Assembly (NCBI GenBank): GCA_002404155.1
Contig: DHJC01000088.1
Coordinates: forward strand, 42,441 to 73,050
Length of the DNA: 30,610 nucleotides
DNA from: Chloroflexi bacterium UBA4730
GTDB lineage: Bacteria > Chloroflexota > Limnocylindria > P2-11E
Direction: 5' to 3'
A program made the position numbers and the translations under genes. Shown here piece after piece: positions 8,668 to 15,995 of the stretch. The notes below the pieces were generated by a model. It did no database searches. It worked only from the letters and a program-made list of their open reading frames with translations, and was not told where the DNA came from. The stretch's first letter is position 1. Every line of letters begins with the position of its first letter.

Positions 8668-9157
8668 GCCGCCCGCGTACGCGGACCTCGCGGCCCGCAT
8701 GCGAACGCTCCATCCAGTGCTGCGCAAGAAGAAGCTGACCGTCGCCGTCGCCGAGTCGTGCACCGGTGGGCTGCTCGGCTCGATCCTGAGCGAACACTCA
8801 GGATCGAGCGATTACTTCCGCGGCGGGATGGAGGTGTACTCCGACGACGCGAAGACCGCGCTCGCCGAGGTCCCGCCGCAGCTCATCCACTCGCACGGTG
8901 CGGTGTCCGCCGTCGTCGCGGCCGCGCTCGCGCGGGGCGCCCGGGAGAAGCTCGGCGCGAAGATCGGCCTTGGCATCACCGGTATCGCCGGGCCGAAGGG
9001 CGCGACGCCCGGGAAGCCGGTGGGACTGGTGTACATCGCGATCGACGGCCCCAAGCTGCAGACGGTGAAGAAGAAGCGGTGGCCCTTCGACCGCGCAGGG
9101 AATCGGCTCGCGAGCGTCGGCGTCGCGCTCGAGCTGCTGGCCGAGGCGATCGAGTGA
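8657..9157 (+). CDS. pncC: Nicotinamide-nucleotide amidohydrolase PncC (CinA C-terminal domain)
   Basis: A 166-residue stand-alone CinA C-terminal domain. This family deamidates nicotinamide mononucleotide to nicotinate mononucleotide and so recycles the pyridine nucleotides released by DNA ligase and others. Seen motifs are VAVAESCTGGLLGS (residues 30-43, with the nucleophile region ESCTGG), YSDDAKTALAEV, and the late GITGIAGPKGATPGKPVGLVYIAI. The N-terminal molybdopterin-binding-like COG1058 domain found in full CinA is absent, as in E. coli YgaD. The GTG start overlaps pgsA by 11 nt. The GTGA at the end is shared with the next gene. A perfect 13-bp inverted repeat sits inside the coding sequence at 8778-8809, in the segment encoding GSILSEHSGSS. 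Confidence 0.92.
   Translation: MPAKPPAYADLAARMRTLHPVLRKKKLTVAVAESCTGGLLGSILSEHSGSSDYFRGGMEVYSDDAKTALAEVPPQLIHSHGAVSAVVAAALARGAREKLGAKIGLGITGIAGPKGATPGKPVGLVYIAIDGPKLQTVKKKRWPFDRAGNRLASVGVALELLAEAIE
8778..8809. repeat. Perfect 13-bp inverted repeat inside pncC
   Basis: Left arm 8778-8790 (GCTCGATCCTGAG), loop 8791-8796 (CGAACA), right arm 8797-8809, an exact reverse complement of the left. No T-tract follows, so it does not look like an intrinsic terminator. It lies in-frame within pncC about 120 nt after the start. In mRNA it would form a very stable hairpin. Confidence 0.9.
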
Positions 9158-9957
9158 ACCTCGGGGATGTATTCACGGACCCCGCGGTCGCCCGTGCGTA
9201 CCGCCAGCGCGCGCCGTACCCGCCGGAGACGTTCGCGATCCTCGAGCGGCTCGTCGTAGAGCCACGGACCGTGCTCGACGCGGGCGCCGGCAACGGGGCG
9301 CTGGCCCGGTCAATGATCCGGTTCGCCCGTCGCGTCGATGCGGTCGATCCGTCGGTCGCGATGATCGATGAAGGGCGCCGACTCCCGGGCGGCGACGACC
9401 CGCGGCTCCACTGGATCACTGGCACGGCTGAGGAGGCTCCCCTCGACCCCCCGTATGGCCTGATCTCCGCGGGTTCGAGCCTGCACTGGATGGACCAGGC
9501 CCGGGTGGTGCCGCGATTCGCGGCGGCCCTCGCGCCCGGCGCCCGCCTTGCGATCCTCGAGACCGATGACGGTGAGCATCCGTTGCCCGAGATGGTCCAG
9601 ATCTTCGAGCGCTATTCCGAGCTCACCCATCACACTGACCTACCCGACATGCTCAGCACCATCTCCCGACCTGACGGAGTGGGATGTCGCCACGGTAGCG
9701 ACGCAGCACTCGAGGCGAGTGGCGGATGGTTCGTGCGTGAAGGTGAGCAGCGCACCGCCGCGATCGGCCTTCGCCGCAGCGTCGAGGAGTACCTCGAGTA
9801 CCTGCACAGCACCAGCACCCTCGCGCGCGTTCGGCTCGGTGACCGCGCCGATCGGTTCGATGCCGACGTGCGGGAGCTGTTCGCGCGGCACCGGATGTCG
9901 TTCATCGAGCGCCAGGTCGTCGGCGTCGTCGTCTGGGGCAGGCCGGTGGCGCCATGA
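9154..9957 (+). CDS. Class I SAM-dependent methyltransferase, possible compensated frameshift
   Basis: A 267-residue methyltransferase-like protein. Motif I reads VLDAGAGNGALARSM (about 44-58), followed by VDAVDPSVAMIDEGR and a motif IV-like LISAGSSLHWMD. A Met/Trp-rich middle and C-terminal FIERQVVGVVVWGRP complete it. The GTG start overlaps pncC as GTGA, and the stop overlaps hom as ATGA. Between about 9664 and 9745 the codons in this frame have unusually poor third-position GC. The +1-shifted frame over the same bases has strongly GC-rich third positions and reads DLTEWDVATVATQHSRRVADG. A pair of compensating indels, real or from sequencing, would explain this. The core fold is intact either way. 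The substrate is unknown. Confidence 0.8.
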   Translation: MNLGDVFTDPAVARAYRQRAPYPPETFAILERLVVEPRTVLDAGAGNGALARSMIRFARRVDAVDPSVAMIDEGRRLPGGDDPRLHWITGTAEEAPLDPPYGLISAGSSLHWMDQARVVPRFAAALAPGARLAILETDDGEHPLPEMVQIFERYSELTHHTDLPDMLSTISRPDGVGCRHGSDAALEASGGWFVREGEQRTAAIGLRRSVEEYLEYLHSTSTLARVRLGDRADRFDADVRELFARHRMSFIERQVVGVVVWGRPVAP

Positions 9958-10916
9958 CCACAAAGCCGCTCGGCGTCGGCCTGCTCGGTCTCGGTACGGT
10001 CGGGAGCGCCGTCGCGCGCGCGTTCGCCGACCGCTCGAAGCGCGTGGACGCGGCGGCTGGCCGGACCGTCCGGCTACTCGGCGCGGCGGTCCGCGATCCG
10101 AAGAAGGCTCGGGACGCCGGTGACATCAAGATCACCGGCGATCCGTTCGAGATCCTCGACGACCCCGAGATCGGGGTGGTGATCGAGGTCATCGGCGGCC
10201 ACCAGCCGGCGTTCGATCTGCTGCTCGCGGCGTTCGAGCGCGGCAAGCACGTGGTGACCGCGAACAAAGAGGTCATCGCCAAGGAGTGGGACGCGCTGCA
10301 CGAGGCTGCCCGGCTCGGCCACCGCGAGCTGCGATTCGAAGCCGCGGTCGGCGGCGCCGTGCCGGTCGTGCGAGGCGTCATGGAGCTCGGCGCGATCCGT
10401 CCACGGGTCCTGCGCGGTTTGCTGAACGGGACGACGACGTACATCTGCTCGCGCCTCGAGAGCGGGGTCTCCTTCGGGGACGCGCTGAAGGAGGCGCAGG
10501 CGAAGGGCTACGCCGAGCCGGATCCAACGAACGACGTCGACGGCTTTGACGCGGCATACAAGCTGTCGATCCTCGTGAGCCTCCTCGAAGGCCGGCACTT
10601 CCGCCCGGACCAGGTGCGGCGAACGTCGCTGAGCTCCACGACCGCGGCGGCCGCTGCTGCGGCAGCGGCGCGTGGCGCGCGCATCCGGTACCTCGCGGTC
10701 GCCGACTTCGGCGACAAGGCCACGAAGTGCCGCGTCGGTCCCGAGGAGGTGCCCGCGGATTCGCTCGAGGGCCGGGCCACCGGCCCGACGAACGTCATCA
10801 CGCTGGAGTCCGATATGGCCGACCGGCTGGTCTGGAGCGGGCCCGGCGCGGGCGGCGACGCGACCGCTTCCGCGATACTCGCCGACGTGATCGCCATCGC
10901 CCGGGTGATGCGTTGA
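9954..10916 (+). CDS. hom: Homoserine dehydrogenase
   Basis: A 320-residue NAD(P)-dependent homoserine dehydrogenase, which reduces aspartate semialdehyde to homoserine at the threonine/methionine branch. The Rossmann loop is GLLGLGTVGSAVA (residues 8-20). Further motifs are VVTANKEVIAK, EAAVGGAVPVV, LRGLLNGTTTYI, GYAEPDPTNDVDGFDAAYKL and the final GPGAGGDATASAILADV. The length matches the short form that lacks a C-terminal ACT domain, so feedback by threonine through that domain is not expected. A run of nine alanines encoded by GCN repeats (about 10642-10670) replaces a usually mixed helix. It overlaps the preceding gene and lysC by 4 nt each, which ties the two aspartate-pathway enzymes together. 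Confidence 0.95.
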   Translation: MTTKPLGVGLLGLGTVGSAVARAFADRSKRVDAAAGRTVRLLGAAVRDPKKARDAGDIKITGDPFEILDDPEIGVVIEVIGGHQPAFDLLLAAFERGKHVVTANKEVIAKEWDALHEAARLGHRELRFEAAVGGAVPVVRGVMELGAIRPRVLRGLLNGTTTYICSRLESGVSFGDALKEAQAKGYAEPDPTNDVDGFDAAYKLSILVSLLEGRHFRPDQVRRTSLSSTTAAAAAAAAARGARIRYLAVADFGDKATKCRVGPEEVPADSLEGRATGPTNVITLESDMADRLVWSGPGAGGDATASAILADVIAIARVMR

Positions 10917-12307
10917 GCAAGCCCATCGTCTTCAAGTTCGGGGGCACGTCGGTGGGGTCGCCTGGGGCGATCGAGGCCGTCGCGAAGATCGTCGCCGCCG
11001 AGACGGGCGAGCGCGTCGTCGTCGTGTCCGCGACGGCCGGGACCACCGACGCGCTCGTGCGCGCCGCCGAGCAAGCGACGAGCGGCGACGCGGCGGCGGC
11101 GCAACAGACGATCGAGCGGCTGTCGGAGGAGCACCGGAACCTCATCGCGGACCTGGTCGGCGTGAACGGTGCGTCCGCCCTGAGCGAGATCGTCGATCTC
11201 ACCGACCGGACGATCGCCCTGCTGCGCAGCGTCGCCCTGCTGCGCGAATGCAGCCCGCGCTCCCTGGACGCGATCCTCTCGTACGGGGAGCGCGTTTCCG
11301 CGCCGATGATCGCGGCGCTGCTCACTGCCCGGGGCGTCGCGGCGGAGGCGTTATCGGCGGAGGGCCTGCTCATCACCGACGATGTGTTCGGGCACGCTAA
11401 TCCGCTCCTCGAGCTCACCCGCGAGCGGGCCGAGCAGCAGCTCGTGCCGCGGATGCGCTACGGCACGGTCCCGGTGGTCACGGGGATGGTCGGCTCGACC
11501 GCGGACGGCGTGACCACGACCCTGGGCCGGGGGGGCTCCGATTACTCCGCCGCCGTGCTCGCGGCCGCCCTTGGCGCACGCGAATGCCGGATCTACACCG
11601 ACGTCAGCGGCGTCATGAGCGCGGACCCGCGGATCGTCGCCGACGCCAAGCCGCTGCCCGCGATCAGCTACGCCGAGGCAGCGGAGCTCTCGTACTTCGG
11701 CGCGAAGGTCATCCACCCGCGCACTGTCCTTCCGGCGATCGAGGCGGGCATCCCGGTGCGGATCCTCAACACGTTCGCGCCGGACGACCCGGGAACGACC
11801 ATCGCGGCGACGACGCCGCGGGACAACACGGTCGTGAAGGCCACGACCTCGCTCGGCGGCCTGGGGCTCGTCACGGTCCAGGGAGCCGGCATGAGCGGCG
11901 TCCCGGGGTTCGCGGCGCGGGTGTTCGACACGACCGCCGCCGAGAAGATCTCGGTCCTCATGATCAGCCAGGCCTCCAGCGAGAACTCGATCTGCCTCGT
12001 CGTGCCGAATGACTCCGTGAAACGCCTGGACGCGGCGCTGAAGCGGATGTTCTCGAAGGAGCTCGCACGCCACGACGTGGAGAAGGTCGCGATCGAGGCG
12101 CCCGTCGCGATCGTGTCAGCGGTGGGGGAGGGCATGCGCGGCACGCCGGGGGTCGCGGCGCGAATCTTCGGGGCCCTCGGGCGCGCGAACGTGAACGTGA
12201 TCGCGATCGCCCAGGGCTCGAGCGAGCTGAACATCTCACTCGTCGTCGGCGAGAAGGACCGCGAGGCGGCGGTGAAGGCGATCCACCGGGAGTTCCACGA
12301 GAGCTGA
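10913..12307 (+). CDS. lysC: Aspartate kinase
   Basis: A 464-residue monofunctional aspartokinase that phosphorylates aspartate, the first step towards lysine, threonine, methionine and diaminopimelate. The N-terminus IVFKFGGTSVGS (residues 5-16) holds the kinase KFGGTS motif. Later motifs are SYGERVSAPMIAALL, TLGRGGSDYSAAVLAAALGA, YTDVSGVMSADPR and SYFGAKVIHPRT. Two C-terminal ACT domains (about 315-460) contain GVPGFAARVFDTTA with LMISQASSENSI, and GTPGVAARIFGALG with IAQGSSELNIS, so amino-acid feedback control is likely here. The start is TTG at 10913, inside the end of hom (4-nt overlap). This is the ThrA/LysC-III-like architecture without an internal alternate beta subunit. It is the last gene of the rightward run; only 48 nt separate it from a convergent gene, and no clear terminator hairpin was seen there. 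Confidence 0.96.
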   Translation: MSKPIVFKFGGTSVGSPGAIEAVAKIVAAETGERVVVVSATAGTTDALVRAAEQATSGDAAAAQQTIERLSEEHRNLIADLVGVNGASALSEIVDLTDRTIALLRSVALLRECSPRSLDAILSYGERVSAPMIAALLTARGVAAEALSAEGLLITDDVFGHANPLLELTRERAEQQLVPRMRYGTVPVVTGMVGSTADGVTTTLGRGGSDYSAAVLAAALGARECRIYTDVSGVMSADPRIVADAKPLPAISYAEAAELSYFGAKVIHPRTVLPAIEAGIPVRILNTFAPDDPGTTIAATTPRDNTVVKATTSLGGLGLVTVQGAGMSGVPGFAARVFDTTAAEKISVLMISQASSENSICLVVPNDSVKRLDAALKRMFSKELARHDVEKVAIEAPVAIVSAVGEGMRGTPGVAARIFGALGRANVNVIAIAQGSSELNISLVVGEKDREAAVKAIHREFHES

Positions 12308-12355
12308 GCTGCACCCCGCTTCGGTCACGTGGCCGCGATACCTGGGCCTGCGGGC

Positions 12356-12781
12356 CTACGCGCTCTCCTGGACCGCCGCGCGCGAGTCCCACTCTTCGAC
12401 GAAGAAGACGGCCTTCAGCGCCGAATACGGCACGATGTAGCGACAGAGGGCTCGCGTGTCCTCATCCCACAGCATCACGTTGAGGCAGTTGCCGTCGTGC
12501 GAGAACACCTCGTCCTTGTAGCCGCGCATCACTTCGCCGTCGGTGAAGCGGAGGACCAGCTTCGGCAGCCCGACCTGGCCCCGCGGGTCACCGGATCGGA
12601 CAGCCCGGCCCGGGGCGCTCGGAGGAAATTTGCAGTACTTGAGGGCGTTGAAGGGCACCCACGCGAGCCGGTTGTTGCCGGTCGCGGGACGCATCGCGAA
12701 GCCGACGCGCGTCGACGACACGTCATCCGACTCTCCGTCGATCACCTCGCCGTCCATGAAACACAGCCGTACGTTCGCCAT
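12356..12781 (-). CDS. Internally duplicated small protein of unknown function
   Basis: A 141-residue protein made of two similar halves. Half 1 holds FMDGEVIDG (residues 8-16) and WVPFNALKYCKF (41-52). Half 2 holds FTDGEVMRGYKDEVF (79-93) and IVPYSALKAVFFVEEW (116-131). Each half would be a small beta-rich unit of about 50 residues: an initial DGEV hairpin, then strands, then the VP-x2-ALK strand/helix. The pattern resembles small uncharacterised families (DUF6982-like) seen in Chloroflexota and other GC-rich phyla, but I cannot confirm the family number. The ATG at 12781 is the likely start; a GAGGAA stretch lies about 13 nt upstream, farther than an ideal ribosome site. It has no signal peptide. 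It converges on lysC and diverges from asd. The function is not known. Confidence 0.75.
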   Translation of the reverse strand: MANVRLCFMDGEVIDGESDDVSSTRVGFAMRPATGNNRLAWVPFNALKYCKFPPSAPGRAVRSGDPRGQVGLPKLVLRFTDGEVMRGYKDEVFSHDGNCLNVMLWDEDTRALCRYIVPYSALKAVFFVEEWDSRAAVQESA

Positions 12782-12908
12782 CGTCGAACCACCATTCCTC
12801 GTCGGTCTTTCGGTCCCGGCAATGGAATGCCCCAGCGCGCGGCGGTGCCTCCCCGCTCCCGGGGATGCCGGAGATGCGTTCGGTATCAACTCCTCGGCGC
12901 TCGCCTCG

Positions 12909-12940
12909 GCGGCGGATCGCCGCCAGCGCGCTCCAGCGCG
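12909..12940. repeat. Two adjacent short inverted repeats upstream of asd
   Basis: The first is GCGGCG-GAT-CGCCGC at 12909-12923 (6-bp arms, 3-nt loop). The second is CGCGC-TCCA-GCGCG at 12927-12939. Both lie directly before the predicted asd -35 element (12950), so upstream of the predicted transcript. They could be a regulator site, the terminator side of the divergent region, or chance in GC-rich DNA. No T-tract is present. The 203-nt region 12782-12984 holds no other gene that I can support. Confidence 0.4.
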
Positions 12941-12949
12941 GACGGAGGT

Positions 12950-12978
12950 CTGACACCCAGGCTGGTGGATGTCACACT
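12950..12978 (+). promoter_or_regulatory. Predicted sigma70-type promoter of asd, leaderless geometry
   Basis: The -35 element is CTGACA at 12950-12955 and the -10 element is CACACT at 12973-12978, with a 17-nt spacer. The GTG start of asd follows after exactly 6 nt, so transcription would begin at or next to the start codon. No Shine-Dalgarno sequence fits in between. An imperfect palindrome with TGACA (12951-12955) and TGTCA (12970-12974) arms overlaps the core promoter and could be an operator. Confidence 0.6.
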
Positions 12979-12984
12979 TTCCCC

Positions 12985-14037
12985 GTGACGCAGCAGCGCA
13001 CCGTCGCAGTCCTCGGCGCAACCGGCACGGTGGGGCAGCGCTTCATCAGCCTGCTGGCCGATCACCCTTGGTTCAAGCTGACCGCGCTCACGACGTCCGA
13101 GCGCACAGCCGGCAAGCGGTACGCCGACGCGGTGCACTGGCACCTCCCGGAGCCGATGCCCGAGTCGGTCGCGAACATGAAGCTCGAGCCGACGCGTCCC
13201 GATCTCGGTGCGGATCTCTGCTTCAGCGCACTCCCGACGAACGCCGCGGAGGAGCACGAGGCCGCGCTCGCCAAGGCCGGCCACCACGTGTTCAGCAACG
13301 CGAGCACGCACCGCATGGATGCCGACGTCCCCAACCTCCTCGCCGAGGTGAACTTCGAGCACGTGAAGGTCCTTGTCAGGCAGCGTGAATCCCGAGGCTG
13401 GACCGGCTCGATCGTCACGAACGGCAACTGCACCGCGATCCACCTCACGCTCGCGATCGCGCCGCTGCATCGCGACTTCGGCATCGAACAGCTGCTCGTA
13501 TCGACGATGCAGTCGATCTCTGGCGCGGGCTATCCAGGCGTGCCGTCGCTCGACGTCCTCGACAATGTCGTCCCGTACATCGGCGGCGAAGAGGAGAAGG
13601 TCGTCGAGGAGACCCAGAAGTTCCTCGGCGCTTGGAGTCACGCGACTGGATTCGAACCAGCGCGCTTCCCGATGTCGGTGCATTGCAACCGGGTCCTCGT
13701 CCGGGACGGGCACACCGAGACGGTGAGCGTCAGGCTGAAGGGCTCACCAGGCGTCAGGGTGGTGACGGAGAGCCTGCGCACGTTCACGGGCCGCCCGCAG
13801 GAGCTCGGCCTGCCGTCGGCCCCGACACATCCGATCGTCGTCCGCGAGGAGCTGGATCGGCCGCAGCCGCTGCTTGACCGCAACACGGAGCGGGGCATGG
13901 CCTCGACGGTCGGGCGCATCCGCGATGACCCGGTCCTCGGGCTGAAGTTCGTCGTCGTGGGGCACAACACGATCCGCGGCGCCGCCGGCGCCTCGGTGTT
14001 GAATGCGGAGCTGCTGGTCGCGGAGCGCTGCGTGTAG
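12985..14037 (+). CDS. asd: Aspartate-semialdehyde dehydrogenase, archaeal/fungal type
   Basis: A 350-residue NADP-dependent enzyme that reduces aspartyl phosphate to aspartate semialdehyde, between LysC and Hom/DapA. The N-terminal Rossmann loop is AVLGATGTVGQRFI (residues 8-21). The catalytic cysteine is C149 in VTNGNCTAIHL. The segment ISGAGYPGVPSLDVLDNVVPYIGGEEEK is diagnostic for the archaeal/yeast-like branch, as is CNRVLVRDGHTETVSV near residue 235. The GTG at 12985 gives the usual short lead. It stands apart from lysC and hom on its own promoter and is followed immediately by the MFS gene. The variable segment after KFLGAW contains the odd phrase SHATGFEPAR, but the frame is intact. 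Confidence 0.94.
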   Translation: MTQQRTVAVLGATGTVGQRFISLLADHPWFKLTALTTSERTAGKRYADAVHWHLPEPMPESVANMKLEPTRPDLGADLCFSALPTNAAEEHEAALAKAGHHVFSNASTHRMDADVPNLLAEVNFEHVKVLVRQRESRGWTGSIVTNGNCTAIHLTLAIAPLHRDFGIEQLLVSTMQSISGAGYPGVPSLDVLDNVVPYIGGEEEKVVEETQKFLGAWSHATGFEPARFPMSVHCNRVLVRDGHTETVSVRLKGSPGVRVVTESLRTFTGRPQELGLPSAPTHPIVVREELDRPQPLLDRNTERGMASTVGRIRDDPVLGLKFVVVGHNTIRGAAGASVLNAELLVAERCV

Positions 14038-15375
14038 ATGGCCGCCGAGACCTTCCTCGCGCGCCTCGACCGCGTCCCGCTGAACCGATTCCACTGGCGG
14101 CTCCTCGTCGTCGCCGGGCTGGGCTGGATGTTCGACGCGATGGACGTGATCCTCATCGCCTTCCTCCTCACGCCAATCAGGACGGAGTTCGGGCTCGACG
14201 CGACGCAGACCGGCTTCGTCGCGAGCGCGGGTTTCGTCGGGATGTTCTTCGGCGCGGCGATCGCCGGGCGGCTCGCCGATCGCGTCGGCCGCAAGACCGT
14301 GTTCCAGGTCACGCTCGTGCTGTTCTCGTTCGGCGCGCTCCTGTCGGCGGCCGCACCGAGCTTCGAGACGCTGCTCGTCGCGCGCGTGATCGCCGGGCTC
14401 GGCCTCGGGGGCGAGCTGCCGGTCGCGTCGACGCTCGTGTCCGAATACGCCCCGCGGGCGTCGCGCGGCCGGTTCATCGTCCTGCTCGAGTCCTTCTGGG
14501 CGTACGGGACGATCCTCGCCGGCGTCGTCGCCCTCGTGGTGCTGCCGCAGTTCGGGTGGCGCGGCGCGTTCGTCGTCGGCGCGTTGCCGGCGCTGTACGT
14601 CGCGTACCTCCGCCGCGCGCTGCCGGAGTCGCCGCGGTTCCTCGCCGAGCACGGCCGCGCGGCGGAAGCGGATGCCGTCGTGCGCCGGGTCGAACGCGAG
14701 GGCGGCGGCGCGCTCATCACCGTTGCGAAGCCCGTGGCGCCAGAGCGCTCGGTCGCCGCCGGCGGCGGGATGACCACGCTCTTCGCTCCGCGCTATGCCC
14801 GCCGGACGCTGATGCTCTGGATCCTCTGGTTCGGCATCACGCTCACGTACTACGGGATCTTCACGTTCCTGCCGTCGCTGCTCGCCGGACGCGGGCTCTC
14901 CGTCGTGCGAAGCAACGAGTACTTCTTCATCTCGTCGCTGGCGCAGGTCCCCGGGTACTTCAGCGCCGCGTGGCTGGTGGAGCGGGTCGGTCGGCGACCA
15001 ACTTTGGTCGCGTACCTCATCGGCTCGGGGATCGCCGCGTACCTGTTCGGCAACAGCGGCGCCGGCACCGATGCGATCCTGTTCGCCGCGCTACTGTCGT
15101 TCTTCAACCTGGGCGCGTGGGGGGTCGTGTACACGCTGTCCCCGGAGATGTACCCGACCGCGCTCCGCGCGACGGGGGCCGGTGCGGCGGCGGCGGTCGG
15201 CCGGATCGGCGGGATCATCGGGCCCTTCCTCACGCCCACGCTCACCGCCTCGCTCGGTCAGTCCGGCGTTTTTGCCCTGTTTATGGGACTTTTGTTCCTC
15301 ACCGCGGCGGCGGTCGGCCTGCTGAGCGAGGAAACCCGGGGGAGGTCGCTCGAGGAGATCGCGCCCGCCGCATAG
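14038..15375 (+). CDS. MFS transporter, sugar/metabolite:H+ symporter type
   Basis: A 445-residue major facilitator with twelve predicted membrane spans. The conserved loop 2-3 motif reads GRLADRVGRKTVFQ, the N-domain ends with ESPRFLAEHGRAAEA in the large cytoplasmic loop, and the second half repeats it as VERVGRRPTLVAYL. The phrases LGLGGELPVASTLVSEYAPR and YTLSPEMYPTALRATG match the sugar-porter/aromatic-acid symporter group. Substrates of that group are sugars, aromatic acids or other organic acids, and sequence alone does not decide between them. The ATG immediately follows the asd stop, so the two are probably co-transcribed. The frame and ends are complete. Confidence 0.88.
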   Translation: MAAETFLARLDRVPLNRFHWRLLVVAGLGWMFDAMDVILIAFLLTPIRTEFGLDATQTGFVASAGFVGMFFGAAIAGRLADRVGRKTVFQVTLVLFSFGALLSAAAPSFETLLVARVIAGLGLGGELPVASTLVSEYAPRASRGRFIVLLESFWAYGTILAGVVALVVLPQFGWRGAFVVGALPALYVAYLRRALPESPRFLAEHGRAAEADAVVRRVEREGGGALITVAKPVAPERSVAAGGGMTTLFAPRYARRTLMLWILWFGITLTYYGIFTFLPSLLAGRGLSVVRSNEYFFISSLAQVPGYFSAAWLVERVGRRPTLVAYLIGSGIAAYLFGNSGAGTDAILFAALLSFFNLGAWGVVYTLSPEMYPTALRATGAGAAAAVGRIGGIIGPFLTPTLTASLGQSGVFALFMGLLFLTAAAVGLLSEETRGRSLEEIAPAA

Positions 15376-15398
15376 TTCATTGTCCGTACACCATCCGG

Positions 15399-15418
15399 CG
15401 GATTGTCTAGTCAATCCG
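15399..15418. repeat. 7-bp hairpin in the MFS-CYTH gap
   Basis: The arms are CGGATTG (15399-15405) and CAATCCG (15412-15418) around the loop TCTAGT. It overlaps the predicted -35 element of the next gene (15403-15408). No T-tract follows. It could end the upstream transcript weakly, or be an operator for the CYTH gene. Confidence 0.5.
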
Positions 15419-15431
15419 GACGACCTAGCCT
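15403..15431 (+). promoter_or_regulatory. Predicted promoter of the CYTH gene, leaderless geometry
   Basis: TTGTCT at 15403-15408, a 17-nt spacer, TAGCCT at 15426-15431, then 6 nt to the GTG start at 15438. This is the same geometry as the asd promoter. There is no ribosome binding site between the -10 element and the start. Confidence 0.65.
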
Positions 15432-15437
15432 CTTCCG

Positions 15438-15980
15438 GTGATCGAGCGCGAGCGGAAATACCAGGTCCCTGACCTGTCCGTTTCCGGCCTTCGAAAGCGC
15501 CTCGAGGAGGACGGCCGCTGGGTCCGGGCGGGCGCCGAGGGCGACGTGTTCTTCGACCATCCGGCGCTGCACCTCCAGAACGAGGACCGCCGGCTCCGGC
15601 TGCGCTTCCGCGACGAGGGCGGGGTCCAGGAGCTCACGTACAAGAGCCCGCGTGAGATGGTTGGCGTGGACAAGGTCCGCAAGGAGATCACCGCGGTGCT
15701 CGTGTCGGGGCCGATCGAGGAGCTCATCGCCGAGCTCGGGTTCCGCCGGATCCGCAAGTTCGTGAAGCTGCGCGAGGTCTACGTGCTCGGCGAGTACGAG
15801 GTGTCCCTCGACCACCTGGAGGGCGCGGGCTGGTTCTGCGAGATCGAGGCCCTCACGCCGGACGCGGACATCGACGCGATGGCCTATGACCTCGGCCTGC
15901 GGCCGCGCCAGCTCGAGAACCGCACGTACTCCGAGATCGTGGACGAGATGTCCGCGGCGGGGGAGCCGACGCCGGCGTAG
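15438..15980 (+). CDS. CYTH domain protein (class IV adenylate cyclase-like / triphosphate tunnel enzyme)
   Basis: A 180-residue CYTH-superfamily protein, a beta-tunnel that binds triphosphates and divalent metals. The family signature ExExK is present at residues 3-7 (ERERK). Later tunnel residues occur in RRLRLRFRDE, ELTYKSPRE, RRIRKFVKLREVY and EYEVSLDHLEGAGWFCEIE. The arrangement fits the CyaB-like/thiamine-triphosphatase-like branch. Such proteins make cAMP from ATP (class IV cyclase) or hydrolyse inorganic or thiamine triphosphate; the sequence does not tell which. The GTG start is supported by the -10 element 6 nt upstream. The gene next door is a class III cyclase fragment, which makes a cAMP link tempting but unproven. 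Confidence 0.85.
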   Translation: MIERERKYQVPDLSVSGLRKRLEEDGRWVRAGAEGDVFFDHPALHLQNEDRRLRLRFRDEGGVQELTYKSPREMVGVDKVRKEITAVLVSGPIEELIAELGFRRIRKFVKLREVYVLGEYEVSLDHLEGAGWFCEIEALTPDADIDAMAYDLGLRPRQLENRTYSEIVDEMSAAGEPTPA

Positions 15981-15995
15981 CCCCCGCTCCCGCCC

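Noticed and set aside
10880..10920. Lysine riboswitch before lysC
   Set aside because: lysC starts inside hom with a 4-nt overlap, so there is no leader to hold a riboswitch.
12308..12355. Bidirectional terminator between lysC and the convergent small gene
   Set aside because: Only a weak 4-bp GGCC/GGCC stem is present and there is no T-tract on either strand.
13643..13662. tRNA-like T-arm on the minus strand (GCTGG-TTCGAAT-CCAGT)
   Set aside because: The arm pairs well, but I found no matching acceptor, D-arm or anticodon arm around it, and the plus-strand asd frame runs through intact with family motifs on both sides.
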